Shown here piece by piece: positions 28,838 through 38,294 of a DNA stretch of 64,000 bases. The stretch's first letter is position 1, and each line of letters opens with the position of its first letter. Position numbers and translations under genes: made by a program. Below the pieces are notes generated by a model. That model was not told the DNA's origin. It saw only the letters and a program-made list of their open reading frames with translations, and did no database searches. Origin of the DNA: Symbiodinium natans (lineage: Eukaryota > Sar > Dinophyceae > Suessiales > Symbiodiniaceae); contig CAJNDS010002363.1 in the NCBI GenBank assembly GCA_905221605.1, positions 186,001-250,000 of the forward strand, in the 5' to 3' direction.

Positions 28838-30409
28838 TTAAGGTTTGGGGTTTATACGTCCACGCGCTGGGGCTTGTGGAGGGCGATTTGGCCCCAACGT
28901 GTGCACTGCGCCCAGTGGCACACAGGCAAGCACTAGATGCGCTAGACCCATCCAGTCCCCCTCGCTCCCGGCCTCATAAACCCATGACTTGCGCACTTTT
29001 GAGAAAACCCTGCATGGTAGCAATGTGGATTTATATTCTTTGTGCCCATGGTCCGCGTTGGTCTGGCCGTCCACGACTTTTGCCTCACCTGTCTGGTTGC
29101 ACGGCCTCACAGGCTACTCAAGGATCACTCCGTGGCTTCATGCGTCAAGGTGAGGCCTAGTGATGCGCTTGAATGGCATTGTGGTCGGGAATCAATATTA
29201 AAACTATAAACAGTATCTTGGGAGTAGCAGCGCCTGCCGATCACAGGCGAGGCTCCACCGGCAGCAGCTGCTTCTCGAAAGCGCTGAAGCTCCGCCTGCA
29301 GCCAGGAACCGTGCTGCGGCCGATGCTGTCCAGGTGCTATTGACAACTGACTATCGTCAAGCACACGCGCATCACTATTGCAACGGCCGCAGGCCTTCTT
29401 GCGGAAGTTGCGGCAAAGAACCACCGCCAGGACTGCGGAGCAGCCGAAGAGCAACGCTCCGAGGAGCAGCAGCCAAAAACCCACCTGGCTGCCCACAGCA
29501 TCTGAAATCTAGGGCGTGATCTGCTTTGCAAAAAGGCTACAGGCGGCTATCCTGGACAGTCAAGGGGGGTCAACCCTTACCAACTACCATGTGGCAGGTC
29601 GGCAGAAAGCTGTATGCTGGACGATCAAAGACGAGTCCACGCCTCATCGTGGGCGGCCTCCAGCCATGGGACGTCCACCTCATGCAGAAGTGGGCCATGG
29701 AGCGTGAACAAGAGTCGTTGTTTCGTGGCAGGCCCCTTTCATGGCATGTCTAGGTTCGGCACCAAGACATGATGTGAATCTCTACATGTTAACCCCTTGA
29801 GCTGAGAAAGGGCTTGAGAATAATGCCACCCGATGCTGAAATCTGATGATGCACAGGCGCTACCGGGCAGCTGCTGGCATCGAAGTGCGTGTTGGCCTTG
29901 AACATGCTCAAGGCCCCGTTCGTTGCCGACAGCCTCAGGGACAAGGGCGCCTGCTCCGTTTCCCCACACGTGAGGAGCGCGAAGTGCCAGTCCCTGATCG
30001 CCGTCTTCTGATGCACGTGGATTCTGAAGGCAAAGTCTGCAAAATCATGGGTCTTGCCCAGCTGTCGCTTCATGTTTGCGGCACTCAACTTCTCCTCGCA
30101 AGACAGCTGGCCCCAGGAATCCTTCACGGCACCCCAGCGATGCTCGCGCGCATCGAAGGCCACCAACATCACGGGTCCCGTCTCCCCGAGCTCCTGAGTG
30201 CCTTCCCATTCCACGTGAGCTGTCAGCTCTGCTGCCTTCATCTCCTCGGGGCCTGCTTGGCCTAAGCAGAAACCTCCGAGATGCCACGAACCATTGGTCT
30301 GCAGGGTCACCTTGGCCTCCAGCTGCGCGGGCGTCGAGGAGAAGGAGGTCTCGGCGGCAGCGAGCACCGGGAGGGAAAGCACTACGCGAAGGCACCGGAA
30401 GGAAGCCAT
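28838..30409 (-). CDS. G9: array family single-pass membrane protein, long tail (333 aa predicted)
   Basis: Minus-strand exons are 30409-29864, 29678-29643, 29484-29395, 29295-29234 and 29105-28838. The start is MASFRCLRVVLSLPVLAAAE. All family landmarks are intact. The last exon keeps RPCNQTGEAKVVDGQTNADHGHKEY (in two blocks) but is frame-shifted relative to G6 by a small insertion near 29012, so the frame runs on through flank sequence for about 70 codons. It ends in telomere-derived codons (INPKP, stop at 28838-28840). The extended tail may be real or a neutral side effect. Sequence downstream of the microexon acceptor side is partly rearranged (29680-29830) relative to G4-G8. Confidence 0.75.
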
Positions 30410-30412
30410 GAT

Positions 30413-30706
30413 CGTGGCCGGTACCGTCTGCTACAAGGTACCTAGGTGCAAATGCCTGCAGCAGAGGGAACTGTCGATTTGGTGCAGTGTTGCACCCTCG
30501 CATTCCGGAAAGGCCTATACCATACGGGCGGCAATCTGCCATGCACACATGGAGGCACTTCACGAAGAGCAAAGCCTGCAGCCTCCCGTCTTTTAACTCT
30601 GCATGTGAGTCACGAGCAGCTCCACATCTCCATGAGCAACTACTAAAACGAGAAACCCTTGGACGCCCTCATTCCTCATTCCGCACTCGGCCTCTACTCC
30701 CGAAGA
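30413..30706 (-). repeat. Truncated 5' flank of G9
   Basis: G3-type flank with the leader acceptor at 30455-30458 (46-nt leader, the shortest). Similarity to the other flanks ends near 30706, where the PJ remnant joins. Confidence 0.65.
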
Positions 30707-30726
30707 ATGGGTTTAAGGTTTCACTC

Positions 30727-30815
30727 ACCTTGGCTTGCAGCTGTGCAGGCATCGAGGAGAAGAACGTCTCCGCAGCAGCGAGCGCGGGAAGGCATCATGC
30801 GAAGGCACAAGCAGC
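30727..30815 (-). pseudogene. PJ: remnant of exon 1 of an eleventh family copy
   Basis: On the minus strand this matches the signal-peptide end and first ectodomain codons (AAETFFSSMPAQLQAKV), but it has a frame-shifting deletion in the signal peptide. It breaks off just after GCCAAGGTGA into a degenerate GGGTTTAAGGTTT stretch. It marks the right edge of the array. Confidence 0.7.
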
Positions 30816-30837
30816 AAAGCCTTGACTGACTCTCTGA

Positions 30838-30930
30838 GTTGTCCAGTAGCCTGGGGGAAGGTTAAACTTTGGGATTATAAGGGGATTGTACTACCCCAAA
30901 ATGGTTAAAGGTTACCTACTCTACTACTAG
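30838..30930. mobile_element. IR-3 dispersed element
   Basis: It shares TTGTCCAG.A.CCT, TATAAGGGGATT and GGTTACCTACTCTACTACTA with 53999-54090. No clear terminal inverted repeat is seen. Confidence 0.6.
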
Positions 30931-31273
30931 GAAACTTTGGGAGTTGTGACCTCGCCTTCAGAATGCAAATGGCTACTCGAGCAACATCTGGGCCAGCGCA
31001 GCGGGCGTCAATGCTGATCGCAGAACTGCATCTACGTGAACAAACTGCCCATGACCAGTCTATGTACGACTGCTTTCAGCACGCATCGCCCTAAACCCTA
31101 AACCCTAAACCCTAAACTTTAAACCCCAAAACTTTTGGAAACCATGCACTTGAAGGTGGCACAGCCAAGTCCTTTCTTGATGTTGCTCAACACCTTTGCT
31201 CGTGGCTGTGCATGTATATGTGCCGGTCGAACTGCTATTCCTTCCGGGCTGTCCCTGCTGCTGTGACATACAC

Positions 31274-31386
31274 GGTACATGGACCCCGAGGGATTCATAC
31301 CCCTTGAAGCCTAAACCCTAAACCCTAAAGCCTAAAGCCTAAACCCTAAACCCTAAACCCTAAGGTACATGGACCCCTTGAAGCCT
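31274..31386 (-). repeat. Telomere tract with flanking repeats
   Basis: CCCTAAA/CCTAAAG units (31312-31362) lie between GGTACATGGACCCC...CCCCTTGAAGCCT on the left and GGTACATGGACCCCTTGAAG on the right. The left copy has about 16 extra bases inside. Confidence 0.7.
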
Positions 31387-31477
31387 CTGCCCGAATCCTG
31401 TGCACAGGGGGGCGGTCCGATAGTAGATCGCTTCATCCGGCTGGATGCGAATCACAAGCTCATTCTGTGGCTGGTCC

Positions 31478-31561
31478 TAGGGTTTAGGGCTTAGGGTTTA
31501 GGGTTTTAGGGTTTAGGGTTTAGGTTTTAGAGTTTAGGGCTTCGGGTTTGGGGTTTAGGGT
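31478..31561 (+). repeat. Interstitial telomere tract
   Basis: Degenerate TTTAGGG units over about 85 bp. Confidence 0.85.
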
Positions 31562-31699
31562 TCCGTGCTGAACAAGGTGGTGTCGTCGGTGTATGGGTGT
31601 GGCTCTGGCTTTGTCGGCCTACTTTGGAGTAGACCGTAGAAAAAGCATACATGCTTTTCAGGTATAAGTAGCCATAATAGGTACCCAGAAACAAAAAAA

Positions 31700-31762
31700 A
31701 CCTAAACCCTAAACCCTAAACCCTAAATCCTAAACCCTAAACCCTAAACCCTAAACCCTAAA
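31700..31762 (-). repeat. Interstitial telomere tract
   Basis: Nine CCCTAAA-type units between A-rich edges. Confidence 0.9.
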
Positions 31763-31884
31763 AAAGACTAAGTATAGCACTCCGAACCCAGGAAGTTTTG
31801 CGTCCATGCACGCGTACGCCCGCGAGCAAATCCCTAATCCTAAGCTTTAACCAGGGGTGCCCTTCAACCACTTTTGCACAATAA

Positions 31885-32036
31885 GCATATACATATGTGT
31901 GTATATTTGTTTTAACATAACAAGTGTATGTATGTGAATATATATATATATGTGTACTTATACATGCATAATATATATATATATATATAAAGATGTATTT
32001 ATTTATCTATTCTTTATGTATATATTTATACATTTT
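31885..32036 (+). repeat. AT-rich microsatellite
   Basis: TATG and TA runs with ATTTATTTATC. Confidence 0.85.
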
Positions 32037-32214
32037 AGGGCGGCGCCAAACGGAGCTGGGGACCCTGCGCCGAACAGGCTCTGTGGCGGAGCCTTCTTGA
32101 ACTGAAGACGCCTCAGCCAGCCAGGATTTGGGTTGATGTACCCTATACTTGGAGGGTTCATTAGGGTATTTATATGGGGGGTTAGGTTTAGGGTTTAGGG
32201 TGCTTAGGGTTTAG

Positions 32215-32330
32215 GGCTACTTGGAGGTACATTTTGGTACTTACAAGTATGGCTATAAGTAGGGCAACTATGGTTATGACCATATTCAGGGTGCTTGTAC
32301 CTAGAAGTACCCATGAACCTTCAAGTATCC
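32215..32330. mobile_element. IR-1 element
   Basis: Left end GCTACTTGGAGGTACATT, right end AAGTACCCATGAACCTTCAAG, interior GGGCAACTATGGTTATGACC. A telomere tract (32180-32214) abuts its left end. Confidence 0.7.
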
Positions 32331-32530
32331 TTCCAGGGACCTAATTATGGGGCCTCCTTAGGCCCTAAACTTAAACCCTTTGTTGTGGCAGGCTTTAGGG
32401 CCTAAATCCTAGCCCCTAGTTCTGATGTGCATTAGGTCCCTGCAAGGATATAGGCAACAAGTTGAAACAGACCCGTAGCCTGAGGATCTTCCGGAATAAG
32501 TCGGCTGCTGAAAGTTCCTACGGGTCATGA

Positions 32531-32652
32531 CCCTAAGGATCCATGTACGTTTACATAGCAACTAACCACCTGGGGCCTAAAGCTTTTACATAGAAACACC
32601 GTTAATCCTCCAGGTAAATATACTATGTATATTGTATACATGGACACTTGGG
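32531..32652. mobile_element. IR-5 element
   Basis: Starts CCCTAAGGATCCATGTACGT and ends TATACATGGACACTTGGGG. It shares CACCTGGGGCCTAAAGCT-like centre and ends with 57887-57995. Confidence 0.55.
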
Positions 32653-33013
32653 GTTTAGGGTCTTCTCGAAAAACGCCATGCTGCGATGGATAAGCGGCCA
32701 TGCTGGCCTGATGTCAGTCAAAGCTTCTGACAAAAAGAACTCCTCAATTGTCAGCAGACTTACATGACTTACGTGAACATCCCTCGTTCTACTCGCTGGC
32801 AGGCGCTTAGTTTTTTAATGGCTCACATGCCTCTTGACATAACCCATTTCCCCATACAGAAACATAAATCAACATCTTCAAACGTTTCCACCTTGAAACT
32901 ATGCCTTGCACTTGGGCGCTCCCGCAATGTTTTTGGGATGTGGTGTTCGGACCTCTGGGGGTGGGGGGCCCTCCATGGTACTCTGCGAGATTCTGGGGAG
33001 GTAGGCGCTCCGG

Positions 33014-33128
33014 GGTTTAGGGTTTAGGGTTTAGGGTTTAGGGTTTAGGGTTTAGGGTTTAGGGTTTAGGGTTTAGGGTTTAGGGTTTAGGGTTTAGGGT
33101 TTGGTGTTTCGGGTTTAGGGTTTAGGGG
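33014..33128 (+). repeat. Long interstitial telomere tract
   Basis: About 16 TTTAGGG units, perfect until the last few. Confidence 0.95.
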
Positions 33129-33285
33129 GGTACATTGTGGGCACTCCAATTTAGAGGGGTCAGAAGTAATGATGATGATGCGCATGGGGCGAGGTGGCAT
33201 TTCGATTCCGCCCACGAAGGACAAGCATTCGCCGAGCGCAATAACAAATGGAAGAACAAAGCACAACAGATTGGAGGGCATGGGC

Positions 33286-33439
33286 AGCCACCCGAAACCC
33301 TGAACCCTGAACCCTAAACCCTAAACCCTAAACATCTACCTTTTGCCTTCATGAGGGCGGTCCTGGAGTTTTGGAGCAGAGAGCCACCCGAAACCCTAAA
33401 CCCTAAACCCTAAACCCTAAACCCTAAACCCTAAACCCC
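33286..33439 (-). repeat. Pair of telomere tracts sharing a 16-bp left flank
   Basis: AGCCACCCGAAACCCT occurs at 33286-33301 and 33382-33397, each time directly followed by a CCCTAAA tract. About 50 bp of unique sequence separates them. Confidence 0.75.
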
Positions 33440-33513
33440 CGTCAAGTGCAGACCTCGGGCTGCGGCACGATGGTCGAACGTCTCTCAAGGCTTTTGCCGG
33501 CCTTCATGATGAT

Positions 33514-33583
33514 GGGGACATTGGACCTGGGTAGTTTAGGGTTTAGGGTTTAGGGTTTAGGGTTTGGGGACATTGGACCTGGG
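33514..33583 (+). repeat. Telomere tract with 18-bp flanking duplication
   Basis: GGGGACATTGGACCTGGG occurs at 33514-33531 and again at 33566-33583, with only TTTAGGG units between. Confidence 0.88.
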
Positions 33584-33818
33584 GGAGTTTAAGGGTTTAA
33601 TTGGGGTCGAGCAAGCAAGGCTAAGGGTCGAAAGGGTTTAGGGCTTCGGGAAATCCAAGTAGGTACCAGAGGAATCGCATTTTGCGACCTAAAACTGCTA
33701 CACTTCTTCATTTTGATATACACGGCGGGCTCCAAGACTCTCTGGCTCAAGCTGATGTTACTTCGGCAGCAGCCATTGCGCAGTCTCCTTGCTTTGGGCG
33801 GGGGAAAGGGGTGGACAT

Positions 33819-33938
33819 CCCTAAACCCTAAAACCCTAAAACCCTAAAACCCTAAAACTCTAAACCCTAAACCCTAAACCCCAAGTTTTTGGGATTCCGG
33901 TAGTCAGGGTTTAGGGTTTAGGGTTTAGGGTTTAGGGT
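33819..33938. repeat. Head-to-head telomere tracts
   Basis: CCCTAAA(A) units at 33819-33882, then 22 bp, then TTTAGGG units at 33905-33938. Confidence 0.85.
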
Positions 33939-34360
33939 CGAGCGACATGGCCGGCACAGCAAAGTCTTAGGGGGACCCTGGGCCCCTAGGGGAACTGCGG
34001 CCATCAGGCGCCCCAAACCCTAAAAACCCTCTCAACCCACACAAAAAAAACCTTCAAAAGCCTGTAAACCCTCAGAAGTCCTATAAAGCCGATAAGGCCT
34101 CTGAAGCCTGCTTGGAGGTTCATGGGTACTTTGAACTTCTAACCTCAACTCTAAGTCTACTCAGAACCTACTTCGAGGACTTAGAGGACTTAGGGGACAG
34201 AGGGGTCTTGTAAGGTTGAAGGGAGCCTAGCAGGATGCGAGGGTTTCGAGGTCTAGTTGCAGGGTTATGGGGTTGCAGGCTCAAAGGTTTAGGGAAGGAG
34301 GTAGAACCCTGTTAAAGCCTTCAAGCCCTCCACCCTTGCCTGCAGTAGCGATTTCAAGCA

Positions 34361-34415
34361 GCCCTAAACCCTAAATCCTAAACCCTAAATCCCAAACCCT
34401 ATAAACCCTAAACCC
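34361..34415 (-). repeat. Interstitial telomere tract
   Basis: CCCTAAA units with CCCTATAAA and CCCAAA variants. Confidence 0.85.
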
Positions 34416-34527
34416 CTTGGCACCCCAAGCCCCTGAGGGAAGAGCCATCTCTCATTGTCAAGGTGCAGGACCTTGGAAGATGCCATGCGAATACTTGGAG
34501 AGTCAGGGTCTATTACCCCCACCTCAA

Positions 34528-34608
34528 AATGGTTTAGGGTTTAGGGTTTAGGGTTTAGGGTTTAGGGGTTTAGGGGTTTAGGGGTTTAGGGTTAACGGTT
34601 TAGGGTTT
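34528..34608 (+). repeat. Interstitial telomere tract
   Basis: TTTAGGG and TTTAGGGG units, abutting an IR-1 element. Confidence 0.9.
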
Positions 34609-34611
34609 AGG

Positions 34612-34715
34612 GCTACTTGGAGGGTCAGGGTCCTTTTCACCCCAATTCGTTTAACCAAGTAAGTTATAGGTAGACTCATATTTGGGGTTTTAAAGTACCC
34701 ATGAACCTCCAAAGT
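34612..34715. mobile_element. IR-1 element
   Basis: Left end GCTACTTGGAGGGTCAGGGT, right end AAGTACCCATGAACCTCCAA. Confidence 0.65.
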
Positions 34716-34989
34716 AGAGAGTCCACGGTTGAGGGTTTAGGGTTTAGGGTCTAGGACTACTAGATCCAAGAGGAACCTAGGAATGAGCAGAGCGCCCTTT
34801 TGGTTTTAGAGGGGCTTTATCAGAGAACCTAAGGCTTAAACAAGGGAAGAAGGGCCGACTCTGTATTCGAGATTTTTCCCCTGCCGAGCAGACCATATTG
34901 CAGGGCACATACTGAGCAAGTCTGGGATTCCGAGGAAGCATGCCTTTATAAAGGCTAGCAGAAGAAGAGTGCCAACATGCAACGACCAG

Positions 34990-35022
34990 CAGGAGCTAGA
35001 TCCTCAGATGCAAAACCCAGGG
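34990..35022. repeat. Short dispersed repeat, copy 1
   Basis: GAGCTAGATCCTCAGATGCA and AAACCCAGG match 54809-54842 closely. Its nature is unknown. Confidence 0.5.
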
Positions 35023-35027
35023 TGGAT

Positions 35028-35095
35028 GGGTTTAGGGTTTGGGGTTTAGGGTTTAATTAGGGTTTAGGGTTTATTTAGGGTTTAGGGTTTAGGGT
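35028..35095 (+). repeat. Interstitial telomere tract
   Basis: TTTAGGG units interrupted by TTAATTAGGG and TTATTTAGGG. Confidence 0.88.
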
Positions 35096-35449
35096 ACACA
35101 CATGTAAGAAAAAAGCCACACTGCCTTCTGATCTCGAGCCTCACCGCCCCCAAAAACTGCCATGCAGGGCAATGGAGCCTGGCGTGTTAACATCTAACAA
35201 CAGTTTAGGGTTTACCGTTTTTGTTATATTAGGGTTTAGGGACACCCAAGAAGAACCAAAAGCAGGCCCTATAAACCCTGAACCCTGTTCAGGGCGGATG
35301 GCAAGCCAGGTTTGGCGTTTTGCCGCTGGGGGCTTGGCTGTGCAGCTACCGTGCCCAGCACGCACGTCAGAACATACGCAGCAGCCATGGCGGCAAGAAG
35401 GTCACGGTCACATCACAGAAAGTATTGATGATACTATATTTATGTAATT

Positions 35450-37009
35450 TTAGTAGAAATCTTCTTGCCGCCAGCCTTGTCCAGGGCTCGACGAGCGCCT
35501 GCTGCTTCGCGACCTGCGCCGCTGGTTGCGACGCCCGCTCTGCGCAGCCTGTCCGTCCTGGGAGAGCTGTTCTTGGACGGCGCTACTGTCGCCACCAGCA
35601 TGGGCAGCACCCCAGGTTACGACGGAGCCATCGGCAAGAATTGCAGCAAATGCCTCAACAGAAGACTGGATGGACTGCACGTTGCTCAATTGCCGTTGCA
35701 CAGCACTGCTGTCACCACCAGAATGGGCATCACCCCAAGTCACGACCAAACGATTTGCAAGAATTGCGGCAAAGGCCATGCCGGAAGACTGGATCGACTG
35801 CACGTTGTTCAGCTGCTGTTGCACTGCCCTACTGTCACCGCCAAAACGCGCGTCACCCCATGTCACGACCGAGCCATCTGCAAGAATGGCGGCAAACGCC
35901 CTTTCAGAAGACTGGATCGAGTGGACGTTGCTCAGCTGCTCTTGCACTGCCCTGCTGTCACCACCATAATCGGCATCACCCCATGTCACAACCGAGCCAT
36001 CTGCAAGAATGGCGGCAAACGCCCCATAGGAAGACTGGATCGACTGCACGTTTCTCAGCTGCTGTCGCACTTCCCTGCTGTCACCACCAAAAAGCGCGTC
36101 ACCCCATGTCACGACCGAGCCACCTGCAAGAATGGCGGCAAACGCCCCGTCGGAAGACTGGATCGACTGCACGTTTCTCAGCTGCTGTCGCACTTCCGTG
36201 CTGTCACCACCAAAAAGCGCGTCACCCCATGTCACGACCGAGCCATCTGCAAGAACTGCGGCAAAGGCCCATGTGGATGACTGGATCAACCGTACGCTGA
36301 TCAGATGCTCTTGGACGGCGCTGCTGTCACCGCCAAAGGCGGCATCGCCCCATGTCACGACGCGACCATCTACAAGAATTGCCGCAAAGGCCGCGTGAGA
36401 AGACTGAATCTCCTGCACGTTGCTCAACCGCTGTTGCACTGCACTGCTGTCGCCACCGTGAATGGAATTTCCCCACGTCACGATGGAGCCATCGGCGCAA
36501 ATCGCGGCAAAGGCCTCGCCGGAAGACTGGATCGACAGCACGTTCGTCAACTGCTGCCGCACCGCGCTGCTGTCGGCCTTGCCCCATGTCACAACACGAC
36601 CATCTGCACGAATTGCGGCAAATGCATTCTGGGAAGACTGGATCGACTGCACGTTGCTCAACTGCTCTTGGACGGCGCTGCTGTCACCACCACATTCTTC
36701 TCTTCCCCACGCCGCAACAGTGGTGTCCCCAAGGAGAGCGCCAAAGGCCCCGCCCAACGAGTGCACCGAGGCGGATGCTACTTGAGTCTGTCTCTTTTGA
36801 AGGGTTAGTTGGTCCCAATCTCTCAACCCAGCCTGCTGCACTGTCTCAGCGCCGCCGAGCACAGCTCCAGTGGGACCCAACAAACATGCCAGGCCAAAGT
36901 CCAGAGCCGCCTGTGCCTGGTGCCTGAGTTCATCCAGAGTGATGCCAGGGTCCACTGCTATCGTCGCTTTCCTTCCGCTGAGGAGCACTATGGACAAGCG
37001 CATGTCCAT
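35450..37009 (-). CDS. Ubiquitin-like domain plus RCC1-like repeat protein (about 519 aa)
   Basis: A single uninterrupted minus-strand frame. The first ATG is at 37009-37007 and a second two codons later; further upstream the frame has no ATG. Residues about 3-70 (RLSIVLLSGRKATIAVDPG...GLRDWDQLTL) look like a ubiquitin fold with a hydrophobic core pattern. Then come about ten 41-residue units of the form FAAILADGSVVTWGDA..GG, DS.AVQ.QL.NVQSIQSS, with ten WG motifs, followed by an Arg/Ser-rich tail. RCC1/HERC-type propeller repeats are usually 50 residues or more, so these are short variants; such proteins are frequent in dinoflagellates and are often labelled HERC-like without proof of ligase activity. 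No HECT domain is present. The pyrimidine-rich TTTCTCTTGCTTGAG just upstream could be a leader acceptor. The repeats are 123-bp DNA repeats and so prone to length change. The function is unknown beyond a likely protein-binding role. Confidence 0.8.
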   Translation of the reverse strand: MDMRLSIVLLSGRKATIAVDPGITLDELRHQAQAALDFGLACLLGPTGAVLGGAETVQQAGLRDWDQLTLQKRQTQVASASVHSLGGAFGALLGDTTVAAWGREECGGDSSAVQEQLSNVQSIQSSQNAFAAIRADGRVVTWGKADSSAVRQQLTNVLSIQSSGEAFAAICADGSIVTWGNSIHGGDSSAVQQRLSNVQEIQSSHAAFAAILVDGRVVTWGDAAFGGDSSAVQEHLISVRLIQSSTWAFAAVLADGSVVTWGDALFGGDSTEVRQQLRNVQSIQSSDGAFAAILAGGSVVTWGDALFGGDSREVRQQLRNVQSIQSSYGAFAAILADGSVVTWGDADYGGDSRAVQEQLSNVHSIQSSERAFAAILADGSVVTWGDARFGGDSRAVQQQLNNVQSIQSSGMAFAAILANRLVVTWGDAHSGGDSSAVQRQLSNVQSIQSSVEAFAAILADGSVVTWGAAHAGGDSSAVQEQLSQDGQAAQSGRRNQRRRSRSSRRSSSPGQGWRQEDFY

Positions 37010-37084
37010 GAAGATCACCCGCTGGCGGTACTCAAGCAAGAGAAACCCTGTGGGCTTTCAACCACCCTAAATAAGGCCTATTTT

Positions 37085-37140
37085 CTGTAGTTCTAGCCTA
37101 CTTATGACCCTACTACGTATAAGCACCCATTAACCAAGCA
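37085..37140. mobile_element. Partial IR-1 element
   Basis: Only a right-arm-like piece is visible (CCTACTTATGACC, TATAAGCACCCATTAACCAAG). Confidence 0.35.
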
Positions 37141-37207
37141 GACGCAAAACCCAAATTTCGAGCCAAGGACTCCAAGCCCTGGACGAGAAAGACTGGAATC
37201 CACCCTC

Positions 37208-37226
37208 ACCCCCCCCCCCCCCCCCA
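37208..37226 (+). repeat. Poly-C run
   Basis: An uninterrupted C homopolymer of about 17. Similar runs are at 41710-41725 and 55487-55501. Confidence 0.9.
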
Positions 37227-37245
37227 CCAAAGCCTTACGCCTTAC

Positions 37246-37319
37246 TTTAGGGTTTAGGGTTTAGGGTTTAGGGTTTAGGGTTTAGGGTTTAGGGTTTAGG
37301 GTTTAGGGTTTAGGGTTTG
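37246..37319 (+). repeat. Interstitial telomere tract
   Basis: Ten nearly perfect TTTAGGG units, 5' of the RCC1-like gene. Confidence 0.95.
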
Positions 37320-37755
37320 CCTGCAGGTGCCACACTTGCATTCGGGATTGTGATGGCTCGGTAGATGTATGCCAGGCCATGCCGCCGTGGAATTGTGCTG
37401 CTGCAACACACATGGCCCAGATCCTGTGTACAAGGCCCTGCATGCTACGCAGACGCCTTCCAACAGCACACCCCCCCCCCCATGCAAACTTACTTGTAAA
37501 CGACCTCTAGTTCAGCAAGGCCCAAGGACCACGCGCAAGCAGCAAAAGTAGGACACTTTGACTTGTGACCTCTGCTGCATCGGAAGGGCAGTGGCTACAG
37601 TGAAGCTCCCATCTATACATTGAGTGCATACTACGTGCACATGCAGTTGTGGGGGCTTGCGTAGTTGAGTGTATTTATGCTCTGCATGTAGAGGTTCCCG
37701 GGGTGGGTGGGGGGGGGGGGGCACCATGCATTCATCAACAACTGAATAACTATGA

Positions 37756-37812
37756 TATATATATATACATATATACATATATACATATATATATATACAT
37801 ACACATATGTCC
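37756..37812 (+). repeat. (TA)n/(CATA)n microsatellite
   Basis: ATATATATACATATATACAT pattern. Confidence 0.9.
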
Positions 37813-38294
37813 ACCCCGGGTCATGTGTAAATACCAGAGAGGAGATATGTGGCGGGCATGCTTAAAGGCAGGCTCCCCTGCATAGATCCCACCCTGTTCA
37901 AGAGCTTGCATGGGCATTTAGGGGGCTTTTGGTTCTTAGGGTTTAGGGTTTAGGGTTTCGGTCCACGATGTTCGGAGCGGACTGGTCGACCGTTAGCCCC
38001 CTGCAAAACGAAAGTCAACAAGCCACCATCCAGAGGGCGCGCCCAGATAACACGAAGAAGTGCCCCCGGACCCTTTCCCTGTGAACCCCCCCTCACTCCC
38101 CCCCTCGAAAACCCCTCCGATGGCAACTCACTGGTCAAGGCGCCTTGTGCCGTTAAAGGGACAGCAGACAACATCAAACCATAGCCGAGTTTAGGGTTTA
38201 GGGTTTAGGGTTTAGAGGGGGTACCATAATTCCTAACCCTAATCCCTAAACCCTAAACCCAAACCATGGCGCCGAGGAGCTGAAGTTCAGTTTA

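Larger units (their letters stand above)
30931..35449. other. Gene-free mosaic between array and RCC1-like gene
   Basis: Short unique segments alternate with telomere tracts (both orientations) and IR elements. No open frame here has recognisable domains or family support. Confidence 0.6.

Noticed and set aside
35320-36300. 326-codon plus-strand open frame opposite the RCC1-like gene
   Set aside because: It is the antisense of 123-bp repeats, Cys/His/Arg-rich without domains. The minus frame is longer, has a ubiquitin-like domain and regular repeats.
35450-37039. Longer reading of the RCC1-like gene starting at 37039
   Set aside because: The codon there is TTG on the minus strand; the first ATG is at 37009-37007.
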